Positions 15,277 to 24,523 are shown, numbered from the stretch's first letter. The stretch is 41,639 nt of DNA from an uncultured Chitinophagaceae bacterium (GCA_937996595.1 CALKVC010000134.1:1-41639), one strand, 5' to 3'. Translations and numbers: made by a program. The notes: generated from the sequence alone by a model not told the origin.

Positions 15277-15303
15277 TTTCCCCTTTTTGCACAATAATCA
15301 CCC

Positions 15304-15363
15304 TGTTTTTCTGTTATATAACCTGAATATCCAATTCCCTAGGTTTTTTAAAACAGAAAAACA
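15304..15363 (+). promoter_or_regulatory. Perfect 12-bp inverted repeat ending 5 bp before a start codon
   Basis: TGTTTTTCTGTT (15304-15315) and its exact complement AACAGAAAAACA (15352-15363), with a 36-nt loop. The right arm covers the zone just upstream of the ATG at 15369, where Bacteroidota mRNAs need to be unstructured, so the hairpin could limit translation of the giant PKD gene (inference). Confidence 0.6.
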
Positions 15364-15368
15364 ATCCT

Positions 15369-18300
15369 ATGTCTACCTTAAAACATCTGGTTAAAACCGG
15401 ATTTATCATGCTACTGCTGGCCTTTATGGCTAAACCTGGACAGGCCCAGTTACATGCCAATTTTTCAGCCACTCCCACATCTGGTTGTTCGCCCCTGGTT
15501 GTAAACTTTACAGACTCGTCAACAGGCAATCCTACTCAATGGAGGTGGGACCTGGGTAACGGAACTATTTCATTCCTTCAAAATCCTTCGGCAACCTATT
15601 TTACACCGGGACAGTATACGGTTAAACTGGTTATTCAAAAAGCAGGTGGAATAGATTCTATCGTTAAAACCAATTATATTACCATATACCCACAGCCGGC
15701 AATTGAATTCACCGCATCACCAAGATCAGGATGCTTTCCTTTGCCCGTGCAGTTTACCGATCAAAGTACAACACCCAGCGGTACCATTTCACAATGGCAA
15801 TGGGATTTCGGCGATGGTACATTTGGCAATACGCAAAATCCGGTGCACACATATACAGCCGGAGGAAACTATAACGTGTCTTTGGTTGTAACCAATAGTC
15901 ACGGTTGCTTTAAAAGCATGTCTAAAAACCAGTTTGTACAGGTTGCACAAGGTGTAACAGCCGATTTCAGCAATAACCTGCCTAACAGTTGTGTACCACC
16001 GGTTAATATCAATTTCCAGAACTTATCAACCGGCCTTGGCACGTTAAACTATCAATGGAATTTTGGTGATGGTAATACGTCTTCACAACCGGCACCTTCG
16101 CATGTATATACTACCCCGGGCAGTTATACGGTACAGTTGATTGTTACAAACAGTACCGGTTGCAGCGATACCATCATTAAACCCAATGCAGTTACCATCG
16201 GTAATACCGTTACCTCTTTTACTTCACCTGATACGGTATGTGCGGGTGTAAATATTACATTCAACAACACATCAACACCACCACCGGCAAGTGCATCCTG
16301 GACTTTTGGAGACGGATCAACATCCACATCCATCAGCCCTGTAAAATCATATATCCTCCCGGGATCTTACCAGGTGAAACTGATAAATAACTTTGGCGCC
16401 TGTGTTGATTCAACAACCAGGAACATCGTTGTTTCTCCGTTGCCATCGGTTAATTTCTTTACTACTGATACCTTATCGTGTAATGCCCCATATACAGTCA
16501 GGTTTACCAGTAATTGCCCGGGAGCAGTTACTTACCAGTGGTTATTTGGTGATGGCACAACATCCAGTGACCCTAACCCGGTTCACACATATACCACAGC
16601 TGGCAATTTTACCGTAAGGCTTATATGTACCAATATTTATGGATGTTCCAACAATACCATCAAACAGGATTATATTAAGATTCAATTGCCGGTTGCCAGC
16701 ATCAGTAACCTGCCACAACAGGGTTGTGCTCCTTTTGAATGGACATTCTCATCCACTGTAAATTCGATTGAACCCATTACCGGTTATTTCTGGGATTTTG
16801 GTGACGGGGGCACTTCAACATTGGCCAACCCGACGCATATTTTCGGGCCGGGCACATTTACAATAAAACTGATTGTTACAACAGCCAGCGGATGTACCGA
16901 TACGGTTACCGTTGGGAATGGAATAAGGACAGGCACAAAACCGGTTACCGGTTTCAGCGCTACTCCCCGTGATGTTTGTGCCAATGTAACCGTTAATTTC
17001 TCTGACCTTTCAACCGGTAACGTTGACCAATGGCATTGGGATTTTGGTGATGGCAGCACATCAAACGTACAAAACCCGAATCACGTTTATAACGATACCG
17101 GTTACTTTAATGTACAGCTTATAGTATGGAATAATGGATGCCCCGACACTTTAGAAGTGCAGAACTACATCCATGTTAAACCTCCGATTGCGAACTATAC
17201 CGTAGCATCTGATTGCAGTGAAAGGTTAAAACGTACTTTCACCGATACGTCCATTGGCGCAGATGAATGGAACTGGGATTTTGGCGATGGCAATACATCA
17301 ACCGTACAACATCCGGTGCATGTATATGCCGCTTCCGGTACATATACAGTATCACTCACCGTAGGTAATTTTTCTACAGGCTGCACATATACGCATACCA
17401 GTACCGTAAGGGTGATAAGTGAAGCACCCGGCTTTACAGTAACGGATACGGTTATATGCAGAAATAATACGGTCACATTTACTTCAGCTGGCTCAAACCC
17501 GGCCAATATAGGCGCATACCAATGGAATTTTGGCGATGGCGCTACAGCCACCGGCCAGTCTGTTACCCATACTTATACGGTTTCCGGACTTTATGATATT
17601 ACCATGATCATGGTAGACTGGAATGGTTGCAGGGATACCATTGTTAAGCAACACTTCATACTGGTTAACGGCCCTACTGCTAATTTCAGCGCATCACCCA
17701 GGGAATCCTGCCTGCTTAATACAGTAACTTTTGCCGACAGCTCTTTGTCAGACGGCGTACATCCGATCACGCAATGGATTTGGAATTACGGAGATGGTGT
17801 TATTGACACCCTTAGTTCCGGCCCGTTTCAGCATACTTATACAACGCCCGGTATGTACACAGTTACACTTACCGTAATGGATGACAATGGTTGCAGGGAT
17901 TCGTTGTCACTGTCAAATTACCTCACCATCTCAAGGCCTGTAGCCGATTTCAATGCAGATACATTGTCTTGCCCCGGAACGGTTATCCAGTTCCTCAACA
18001 GCTCAACAGGCACAGGATTATTATACAACTGGGATTTTGGCGATGGCGCCATCAGCATCAATGCGAACCCTGTACATGCTTATGCGGCTAACGGCTATTA
18101 TACGGTGCGGTTAGTGATACACGACCAGTTCGGTTGCAGTGATACGATCACTAAAACAAACTATATACATATAGTGACCCCTTTTGCAGATTTCACAGTA
18201 AGCGATTCGGTAGGCACATGCCCGCCATTGATCGTATCTTTCACCAATACATCGCAATATTACAATTCAATCAGCTGGGATTTTGGTGACGGCACATCAA

Positions 18301-20165
18301 CAACCAATCCAAACCCTTCACATTTTTATAATACTGCCGGAACATTTATTGCCAAACTTACCATAACAGGTGCCGGCGGATGTACTTCAACTAAAGAACA
18401 AACCATTACCGTACGGGGACCTTCAGGAACCTTTACGTACGATCCGTTATCCGGTTGCAGCCCCACTACGGTTAGCTTCAGGGCTACTACTCAGGGCAGG
18501 ATCTCTTTCATCTGGGATTTTGCAGACGGTAATACGATGGCTACCAATGATTCAATTGTTACCCATACCTACTCTATCGTAGGTTCATATGTTCCAAAAA
18601 TGATTCTCCAGGATATCAGCGGCTGTACAGTTGCAGTAACCGGCCTGGATACCATCAGGATACACGGAGTGAATGCAGATTTCAACTTCACGCCACCGAT
18701 AGTATGCAACTCAGGTTCCGTGCAATTCAACAATACATCAACCAGTGCAGATGCCATATCCGCATATGAATGGAACTTCGGCGACGGCAATACATCTGCT
18801 TCTGCTAATCCGGTTCATTTCTACAGCGCGCCGGGTTTATACTTCCCTTCACTGAAAGTTACAACAGCATTCGGTTGCAGCGATTCCATCACCAGCTCTG
18901 TTCCGGTAAGGATAGTTGCTTCACCACAGGGCCAGTTAACACAAACCGCCAACGGATGTACACCAGTTACGGTCACTTTCAGTGGTTCACTGGCTGTACC
19001 GGATACATCATCCGTTACATGGCAATGGAATTTTGGAAACGGCAATAATTCTGCTTTACAAAATCCTCCGGCTCAAACATATGCTGTTGCAGGAACATAC
19101 CCCGTTACCCTTTTTGTAACAAACAGTTCGGGATGTGTTGATACCGTTACAACCAGCGTACAGGCATATGCGTTACCTAATGTTCAGGCCGGTTCCGACA
19201 TGCTGGTATGTAAAGGTACCGGCAGAAACCTGCAGGCTACAGGTGCAGCCAGTTATACCTGGTCGCCCGCCACCGGCTTAAGTTGCACAAACTGTGCAAA
19301 CCCGGTAGCTAACCCCGATTCAGCCATCACCTATACAGTTACCGGTACAAGCACCGAAGGATGTATACAGTCTGATGAAATAAGGGTTACTGTACAATAT
19401 CCTTTTGATATGAGCAGCAGTATCGGCGACACCATTTGTAAAGGCAGTTCTTTGCGGTTATTCGCATCAGGCGCCCATACTTATACCTGGAGCCCGTCAA
19501 CAGGATTAAATAGCGCTACCAGCGCAACGCCTACGGCCACGCCGCTGGTAACTACCCTGTACACCGTTATTGGAAAAGACGATAAGAATTGCTTCTCAGA
19601 TACGGCATATATACCTGTAACCGTGTATAATATCCCAACCGTGGAAGCCGGGGAAGATAAGACCATCAATGTTGGTTCTGTATTAGACCTTATTCCGGCT
19701 ATTTCCGCTGATGTTCGCGAAGTGAACTGGAGCCCAACTGGAAGCATTTTCAGGAACAGTTTCCCGGCTATCAGCATCAAACCGAAAGAAACAACCACCT
19801 TTACCGTGGAAGTGAAGAATGAAGGCGGTTGCACGGCCAGGGACAATGTTACCGTATATGTGTTATGCAACGATGCCAATGTATTCATACCAAATACGTT
19901 CTCACCTAATGGAGATGGAGCCAACGATGTGTTCTATCCACGTGGCAAGGGCCTGTTCAGGATCAAATCTGCCCGTGTTTTCAACCGCTGGGGTGAAGTG
20001 GTTTATGAAAGAGGCGAATTCGCCCCCAATGATGTTTCATCAGGATGGGACGGCACATACAAAGGCAGGAAATTGAACGCAGACGTATTCATCTATATGA
20101 TTGAAATATTGTGTGATAATAACACCGTTCTTGTTTACAAAGGCAATGTAGCCCTGATAAACTGA
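15369..20165 (+). CDS. Giant cell-surface protein: 15 PKD domains and a T9SS CHU_C (type B) C-terminal domain
   Basis: 1598 residues. Signal peptide about 1-27 (hydrophobic FIMLLLAFMA, then GQAQ). Fifteen PKD modules of roughly 75-100 residues fill about 28-1295; each carries a variant of WDFGDG (for example WNFGDG, WLFGDG, WDFADG, WNYGDG, WNFGNG) and an HxYxxxGxYxVxL strand. Three shorter modules with YTWSP-type motifs follow (about 1295-1500). The last 95 residues are the gliding-motility-associated C-terminal domain: NVFIPNTFSPNGDGANDVF, then VFNRWGEVVYE, GWDGTYKGR, and the closing KGNVALIN. Such proteins are exported by T9SS and anchored or displayed on the surface; adhesion is likely but unproven. 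The partner PorP/SprF gene follows. Confidence 0.93.
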   Translation: MSTLKHLVKTGFIMLLLAFMAKPGQAQLHANFSATPTSGCSPLVVNFTDSSTGNPTQWRWDLGNGTISFLQNPSATYFTPGQYTVKLVIQKAGGIDSIVKTNYITIYPQPAIEFTASPRSGCFPLPVQFTDQSTTPSGTISQWQWDFGDGTFGNTQNPVHTYTAGGNYNVSLVVTNSHGCFKSMSKNQFVQVAQGVTADFSNNLPNSCVPPVNINFQNLSTGLGTLNYQWNFGDGNTSSQPAPSHVYTTPGSYTVQLIVTNSTGCSDTIIKPNAVTIGNTVTSFTSPDTVCAGVNITFNNTSTPPPASASWTFGDGSTSTSISPVKSYILPGSYQVKLINNFGACVDSTTRNIVVSPLPSVNFFTTDTLSCNAPYTVRFTSNCPGAVTYQWLFGDGTTSSDPNPVHTYTTAGNFTVRLICTNIYGCSNNTIKQDYIKIQLPVASISNLPQQGCAPFEWTFSSTVNSIEPITGYFWDFGDGGTSTLANPTHIFGPGTFTIKLIVTTASGCTDTVTVGNGIRTGTKPVTGFSATPRDVCANVTVNFSDLSTGNVDQWHWDFGDGSTSNVQNPNHVYNDTGYFNVQLIVWNNGCPDTLEVQNYIHVKPPIANYTVASDCSERLKRTFTDTSIGADEWNWDFGDGNTSTVQHPVHVYAASGTYTVSLTVGNFSTGCTYTHTSTVRVISEAPGFTVTDTVICRNNTVTFTSAGSNPANIGAYQWNFGDGATATGQSVTHTYTVSGLYDITMIMVDWNGCRDTIVKQHFILVNGPTANFSASPRESCLLNTVTFADSSLSDGVHPITQWIWNYGDGVIDTLSSGPFQHTYTTPGMYTVTLTVMDDNGCRDSLSLSNYLTISRPVADFNADTLSCPGTVIQFLNSSTGTGLLYNWDFGDGAISINANPVHAYAANGYYTVRLVIHDQFGCSDTITKTNYIHIVTPFADFTVSDSVGTCPPLIVSFTNTSQYYNSISWDFGDGTSTTNPNPSHFYNTAGTFIAKLTITGAGGCTSTKEQTITVRGPSGTFTYDPLSGCSPTTVSFRATTQGRISFIWDFADGNTMATNDSIVTHTYSIVGSYVPKMILQDISGCTVAVTGLDTIRIHGVNADFNFTPPIVCNSGSVQFNNTSTSADAISAYEWNFGDGNTSASANPVHFYSAPGLYFPSLKVTTAFGCSDSITSSVPVRIVASPQGQLTQTANGCTPVTVTFSGSLAVPDTSSVTWQWNFGNGNNSALQNPPAQTYAVAGTYPVTLFVTNSSGCVDTVTTSVQAYALPNVQAGSDMLVCKGTGRNLQATGAASYTWSPATGLSCTNCANPVANPDSAITYTVTGTSTEGCIQSDEIRVTVQYPFDMSSSIGDTICKGSSLRLFASGAHTYTWSPSTGLNSATSATPTATPLVTTLYTVIGKDDKNCFSDTAYIPVTVYNIPTVEAGEDKTINVGSVLDLIPAISADVREVNWSPTGSIFRNSFPAISIKPKETTTFTVEVKNEGGCTARDNVTVYVLCNDANVFIPNTFSPNGDGANDVFYPRGKGLFRIKSARVFNRWGEVVYERGEFAPNDVSSGWDGTYKGRKLNADVFIYMIEILCDNNTVLVYKGNVALIN

Positions 20166-20262
20166 TAAGTTCTTCGGTAACCAATAAACAGGAAACGGGA
20201 ATGCAAAGCTGTGAAAGACAGGCATTCATTCCTGTAACGGAAAAAACAACAGTACATAACAA

Positions 20263-20311
20263 GATACATAACAGTTGGCGGTAACGGCAGTAAAACCAAC
20301 TGTTATGTATC
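20263..20311 (+). promoter_or_regulatory. Perfect 16-bp inverted repeat between PKD gene and porP/sprF
   Basis: GATACATAACAGTTGG (20263-20278) and its exact complement (20296-20311) around a 17-nt loop, 98 bp after the stop and 116 bp before the next start. No T-run follows on the plus strand, so it is not a classical terminator. It could protect or process the mRNA end and set the ratio of the two proteins. Confidence 0.7.
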
Positions 20312-20427
20312 CTAAATAAATTTAACTATGAATAGAAAATAAAGAATAAATAAATACTAAAAACACCCCGGATTCGTTTATATACCAGTACAATTGCACA
20401 GAATCTAAAACACCTCTACCCAAACCT

Positions 20428-21459
20428 ATGAAAACAAAATTACACCAGTTCCTGGTTGTAACACTACTTATGTGTGCAATACAGGGCCAATCCCAAGACA
20501 TCCACTTTTCCCAGATTTTTGAAACGCCTTTATTGCGCAATCCAGCATTGGCCGGCCTTTTTACCGGAGATGTAAGGATTCAGTCTGTTTACAGGTCGCA
20601 ATGGAACAGCGTAACCGATGCATACAAAACCGGTTCCCTCAATGGTGAATTCAAATTAAAAGTTGGCCAGGCCGACGATTTCATTACCATTGGCGGACAA
20701 ATTCTGTATGATAAAGCCGGTACAGTTGCGCTTTCATCAACACATATATTACCTGCTTTAAATTATCATAAGTCGTTAAGTGCCGACAGGAACAGTTACC
20801 TCTCCCTGGGTGTTATGGGCGGATGGGTTCAACGCAGCATCGACCGGAGCAAGATGACAACCAATAGCCAATTTGACGGATCTGGCTACAATGGAACCTT
20901 ATCAACCGGCGAAAACTTCAACAAATCATCTTATTCATATTTTGATGGCAGTGTGGGAATGAGTTTCAATAACCAGTTGGGGGAGAATGAAGACAATAAC
21001 ATATTTGTAGGCTTGGCTTATCATCATTTCAACAGGCCTTCCAAATTATCATTTTACAGCACCAACAAATATGAGATGATGGCCAAATGGGTGGGTTCTG
21101 CGGGCATTCGCATGAACATGACAGATAATTCGTTTTTCACCATCCAGGCCGACTATAGTAAACAGGGAGTATATTCAGAAACAGTAGCCGGCGCTTTATA
21201 CAGCTTAAAGCTGGGCGATGACGAAAACCCGCGATACCGTATTCACGGTGGCGCCTACCTGAGGTGGAAAGATGCCCTGATCCCTGTTGTAAAACTTGAA
21301 TTCAACCCCATTGCTGTAGCATTCAGCTATGATGCCAATATTTCACAATTAAAAACCGCCAGTACCGGGCGCGGAGGTTATGAAGTTTCATTAACCTACC
21401 AGAAATTTGCCGACCGTTTCAACAGCAGTAAAGAATCTATCAGGTGCCCGAGGTTTTGA
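20428..21459 (+). CDS. PorP/SprF-family type IX secretion outer-membrane protein (first copy)
   Basis: 343 residues. Signal peptide about 1-22 (QFLVVTLLMCAIQGQSQ), then the family opening DIHFSQIFETPLLRNPALAGLFTGDVRIQSVYRSQW. The rest alternates as beta strands of an outer-membrane barrel. It ends RCPRF; the terminal Phe is the usual outer-membrane signal. PorP/SprF proteins assist secretion and attachment of specific CHU_C-domain cargo, as SprF does for SprB. Position directly after the 15-PKD protein marks it as that protein's partner (inference). A strong terminator follows at 21540. Confidence 0.95.
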   Translation: MKTKLHQFLVVTLLMCAIQGQSQDIHFSQIFETPLLRNPALAGLFTGDVRIQSVYRSQWNSVTDAYKTGSLNGEFKLKVGQADDFITIGGQILYDKAGTVALSSTHILPALNYHKSLSADRNSYLSLGVMGGWVQRSIDRSKMTTNSQFDGSGYNGTLSTGENFNKSSYSYFDGSVGMSFNNQLGENEDNNIFVGLAYHHFNRPSKLSFYSTNKYEMMAKWVGSAGIRMNMTDNSFFTIQADYSKQGVYSETVAGALYSLKLGDDENPRYRIHGGAYLRWKDALIPVVKLEFNPIAVAFSYDANISQLKTASTGRGGYEVSLTYQKFADRFNSSKESIRCPRF

Positions 21460-21539
21460 TGACTAAATAAAATTTACCATTCCAAATGTCCAGTGCCAGC
21501 TAACAATCGAAGATTTTTGTTTTTATGGATTGTTTGGAT

Positions 21540-21576
21540 AACGGAGGCCCGCCGCAAGGTGGGCCTTACCGTTTTA
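21540..21576 (+). terminator. Rho-independent terminator with GCAA tetraloop
   Basis: Long stem (AACGG, bulge, GGCCCGCC with GGTGGGCC, bulge, CCGTT) capped by a GNRA-type GCAA loop and followed by TTTTAT, 80 bp after the porP/sprF stop. A short ORF over this area is not credible. Confidence 0.85.
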
Positions 21577-21664
21577 TACAGAGCCTGGCAGAAAAATGGC
21601 CGGCTACTGAACTTTTTTATTTCTATTTTGTTTTGCTACAACATAAAATTTAAAAAACAGAACC

Positions 21665-22138
21665 ATGCAACAAATTGACCAGCAGGCACCGGATTTTACA
21701 CTATACGATTCCGATAAAAATAAAGTAACCCTTTCTGCATTCATAGGAAATCAAAACGTATTGCTCTTATTTTTCCCGTTGGCATTTACCGGCGTTTGCA
21801 CCCGTGAACTATGCTCGGTAAGGGATGATATTGGCCGGTATGATGATGCAAATGCCAGGGTACTGGGTATATCTGTAGACTCTGTATATTCCCTGGCAAA
21901 ATTTAAGGAAGAACAGGCCATCAATTTCCCACTACTCAGCGATTTTAATAAAGAAGTATCTACAGCTTTTGGATGTATCTATGATTCCTTTACAGATATG
22001 CATTTAAAGGGAGTTAGCAAACGATCTGCATTTATTATTGATAAAGAAGGAGTTATAAAATATGCCGAGGTACTGGAAAATGCCGGTCAACTGCCGGATT
22101 TTACAGCTATCAACAATATCCTGGCCTCTTTAGCCTGA
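21665..22138 (+). CDS. Peroxiredoxin, AhpE/Bcp-like
   Basis: 157 residues, a thioredoxin-fold peroxidase that reduces hydroperoxides. The peroxidatic cysteine is C45 in FPLAFTGVCTRELC; the T-x-x-C geometry is intact (T42, C45), and Arg in SKRSAFIID is the expected active-site partner region. C50, five residues later, could serve as resolving cysteine as in Bcp-type enzymes. N-terminus QQAPDFTLYDSDKNKVTLS is typical. No signal peptide, so cytoplasmic. It is flanked by terminators at 21540 and 22144, so it appears to be a single-gene unit. Confidence 0.92.
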   Translation: MQQIDQQAPDFTLYDSDKNKVTLSAFIGNQNVLLLFFPLAFTGVCTRELCSVRDDIGRYDDANARVLGISVDSVYSLAKFKEEQAINFPLLSDFNKEVSTAFGCIYDSFTDMHLKGVSKRSAFIIDKEGVIKYAEVLENAGQLPDFTAINNILASLA

Positions 22139-22143
22139 ATGAA

Positions 22144-22173
22144 CTGATATTATTTCAATAATCAGCTTTTTTT
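22144..22173 (+). terminator. Probable terminator after the peroxiredoxin gene
   Basis: CTGAT-AT-TATT pairs with AATAATCAG (2-nt bulge) and is followed by seven T residues, 5 bp beyond the stop codon. Confidence 0.6.
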
Positions 22174-22252
22174 GCATTTTTTTAAATTTTTGGCAATATT
22201 TTTATCGCCATAAATACTTATAATTCAAAATATTTGTATTATTTTTACTTCA

Positions 22253-22597
22253 TTGAAGAAAACTATATACATATTAACCCTTTTATTGGTAACCGGTTTC
22301 ACTTCGTTTGCACAGGTAAAACCTGAATCAGACAGGCTGGCCCAGGTGAGGATGATTAAATTTTATCCCAATCCTGCCACATCCGTTATCAATTTCGATT
22401 TTCAAAAAGGGATTGATAAAAATTACTCATTGCAGATATTCAATTTCATGGGTAAAAAAGTATATGAATTGAAATCCCTTCCTGCTTCCAGGATCAACCT
22501 GGAATTGAATGATTTTTATCGTGGCATTTATATTTTCCAACTCAGGGATAAAAATGGCTCCATCGTTGAATCCGGTAAATTCCAGGTTAATAAGTAA
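22253..22597 (+). CDS. Small secreted protein consisting almost only of a T9SS type A sorting domain
   Basis: 114 residues. Initiates at TTG (22253): this start alone includes the signal peptide (KKTIYILTLLLVTGFTSFA, cleavage near residue 20), and no ATG occurs before residue 34. After a 15-residue linker the sorting domain begins at FYPNPATSVINFDF (about 37) and runs to the end: YSLQIFNFMGKKVYEL, LNDFYRGIYIFQL, then ESGKFQVNK. Type A domains of this form direct proteins through T9SS and are normally removed or used for surface attachment. Here nearly no cargo is left. It may be a remnant, a small surface peptide, or act on the secretion machinery; the sequence does not decide. Confidence 0.85.
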   Translation: MKKTIYILTLLLVTGFTSFAQVKPESDRLAQVRMIKFYPNPATSVINFDFQKGIDKNYSLQIFNFMGKKVYELKSLPASRINLELNDFYRGIYIFQLRDKNGSIVESGKFQVNK

Positions 22598-22661
22598 CTG
22601 ATTCCCCCTCTACCCCGCTTTTTCCATCCTTTTTCAATGTCAATTTGGCTGTAAATAAGCC

Positions 22662-22691
22662 TTGGCAAAATGTTTGACTGTTGTACCTTTG
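22662..22691 (+). promoter_or_regulatory. Bacteroidota consensus promoter for grpE-dnaJ
   Basis: TTG at 22662-22664, 19 nt, then TACCTTTG at 22684-22691 (full TAnnTTTG match), 28 bp before the grpE ATG. No CIRCE-type inverted repeat was seen, so repression by HrcA is not indicated here. Confidence 0.8.
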
Positions 22692-22719
22692 CACACATTT
22701 CAAATTCAATAAAAAAGTT

Positions 22720-23274
22720 ATGGAAGAGAATAACAACCATCCTGCAGATCAGACAACAATAGACATTAACTCAGATTCAGATATACCCGGAAATACCCAT
22801 CTAAGCAATCCGGAAGCTGAATTGGCCACCGAAACAGAAAAATTATCTGCAGCCTTGAATGAACAAAAAGACAAGTACCTGCGGTTGTCTGCTGAATTTG
22901 ATAATTATAAAAGACGAACAGCCCGCGAAAGGAATGAAATGTCGCAGACTGCCGGAAAAGAAATCATTTCGTCCCTGCTGGAAGTACTGGATGATAGCGA
23001 AAGAGCAGAAAAACAACTGCAGCAAAGCAATGATATAACCCAGATTAAAGAAGGTAACCTGCTTATATTCAATAAACTGAAAGCTATCCTGCAGCAAAAA
23101 GGACTAAAACCGATGACAAGTATCGGCGAAGATTTTGATGCTGAAAAACATGAAGCCATCACAGAAATGGAAGCAGGTGAAAAACTGAAAGGTAAAGTGG
23201 TAGATGAAGTTGAAAAAGGGTATTACCTCAACGACAAGATCATACGTTTTGCTAAAGTGGTGGTCGGAAAATAA
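22720..23274 (+). CDS. grpE: Nucleotide exchange factor GrpE
   Basis: 184 residues from ATG at 22720; an upstream in-frame ATG at 22681 lies inside the promoter and is rejected. GrpE releases ADP from DnaK in the Hsp70 cycle. An acidic, disordered N-terminus (1-45) leads to a coiled coil (LNEQKDKYLRLSAEFDNYKRRTARE, split here as LSAEFDNYKRR core at about 62-72) and a C-terminal beta domain with GEDFDAEKHEAI, KGYYLNDKIIRFAKVVVGK. Length is normal. dnaJ follows after 85 bp; dnaK is not in the window. Confidence 0.95.
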   Translation: MEENNNHPADQTTIDINSDSDIPGNTHLSNPEAELATETEKLSAALNEQKDKYLRLSAEFDNYKRRTARERNEMSQTAGKEIISSLLEVLDDSERAEKQLQQSNDITQIKEGNLLIFNKLKAILQQKGLKPMTSIGEDFDAEKHEAITEMEAGEKLKGKVVDEVEKGYYLNDKIIRFAKVVVGK

Positions 23275-23359
23275 TTCTTGTACAGGTTTTCTAATACAGA
23301 ACTGACGGTCAGGCTTATAAAAAAAGCAATCTTGTTTCAGATTTCAATTGCAGATATTA

Positions 23360-24523
23360 ATGACAAACAAAAGAGATTATTACGAAATTCTGGGTGTTTC
23401 AAAAACTGCTTCTCAGGAAGAGATAAAAAAAGCATACCGTAAAGTGGCTATGCAGTTTCACCCCGACAGGAACCCGGGTGATAAAGCTGCCGAAGAAAAA
23501 TTCAAGGAAGCTGCAGAAGCATATGAAATTCTGAATGACCCGGATAAGAAAGCACAATACGACCGTTTCGGGCATAGTGCTTTCGGTTCCGGACGCAGTG
23601 CGGGTGGCTATGGCGGAGGTATGAACATGGATGATATATTCAGCCAGTTCGGTGATATTTTTGGTGATGAAGGCTTTGGCAGTTTTTTTGGCGGAAACGG
23701 AAGAAGAAGCAGTGGAGGACAACACAGGGGCACACGTGGCAGCAACCTCCGTGTGAAACTGAAAATGAATTTTGAAGAAATTGCCAAGGGCGCCAATAAA
23801 ACAATCAAGGTAAAGAAACATGTAAAATGCGGCACTTGCCAGGGTAGCGGGGCAAAAGACAAGAACAGTATGCAAACATGCGGCACCTGTAATGGAAGCG
23901 GGCAGGTAAGGCGTGTTCAAAATACGTTCCTCGGACAAATGCAGACAGTTACTACCTGCCCCACCTGTAACGGAGACGGTACAACTATTACCGCCAAATG
24001 CACGGCCTGTAAAGGGGACGGAAGGGTGTATGGGGAAGAAACAGTTACCATTGATATTCCTGCAGGTGTGCAGGAAGGCATGCAACTAAGTATCAGTGGA
24101 AAAGGTAATGCAGGTGAAAGAGGCGGGGCGGCCGGCGACCTGATCGTACTGATTGAAGAAGAACAACATCCGCAACTTCAGCGCGATGGACTGAATGTGG
24201 CTTTTGAACTCCATATTTCATTCCCTGATGCCGTTTTTGGCACACAGGTAGAAGTGCCTACCATTGACGGAAGGGCAAAAATAAAAATCCCAGCCGGTAC
24301 ACAAAGCGGAAAGATCTTCAGGCTGAAAGGAAAAGGGTTCCCGCATGTAAACAGTTATGAAAAGGGCGATCAGCTGATTCATGTAAACATCTGGACGCCT
24401 CAACATGTAAGCAGTGATGAAAAACATATGCTGGAGAAAATGCAGGCATCTGAAAATTTTGAGCCCAGGCCGGAAAAAAATGAAAAATCATTTTTCGATA
24501 AAGTGAGGGAGATGTTCAGTTAG
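23360..24523 (+). CDS. dnaJ: Chaperone protein DnaJ
   Basis: 387 residues from ATG at 23360 (MTNKRDYYEILGVSK); four extra upstream residues are possible but not family-typical. DnaJ delivers unfolded proteins to DnaK and stimulates its ATPase. J domain 1-70 with HPD at 34-36; Gly/Phe-rich linker about 75-125 (GGYGGGMN, FGSFFGGNGRR); zinc domain with four CxxCxGxG repeats (CGTCQGSG, CGTCNGSG, CPTCNGDG, CTACKGDG); C-terminal substrate-binding domains ending near FDKVREMFS. This is a full type I DnaJ. Same transcription unit as grpE. Confidence 0.97.
   Translation: MTNKRDYYEILGVSKTASQEEIKKAYRKVAMQFHPDRNPGDKAAEEKFKEAAEAYEILNDPDKKAQYDRFGHSAFGSGRSAGGYGGGMNMDDIFSQFGDIFGDEGFGSFFGGNGRRSSGGQHRGTRGSNLRVKLKMNFEEIAKGANKTIKVKKHVKCGTCQGSGAKDKNSMQTCGTCNGSGQVRRVQNTFLGQMQTVTTCPTCNGDGTTITAKCTACKGDGRVYGEETVTIDIPAGVQEGMQLSISGKGNAGERGGAAGDLIVLIEEEQHPQLQRDGLNVAFELHISFPDAVFGTQVEVPTIDGRAKIKIPAGTQSGKIFRLKGKGFPHVNSYEKGDQLIHVNIWTPQHVSSDEKHMLEKMQASENFEPRPEKNEKSFFDKVREMFS

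Noticed and set aside
15369..20165. DNA-level tandem repeat (recent expansion) in the PKD gene
   Set aside because: The 15 modules are diverged outside the WDFGDG core, so this is an old domain array rather than a recent DNA repeat.
21493..21678. Plus-strand ORF of 61 codons between porP/sprF and the peroxiredoxin
   Set aside because: It spans a strong terminator hairpin and overlaps the next start; no protein-like features.
23302..23312. CTGACGGTCAG palindrome between grpE and dnaJ
   Set aside because: Single short palindrome with no partner copy, T-run or promoter elements; not enough to call a site.
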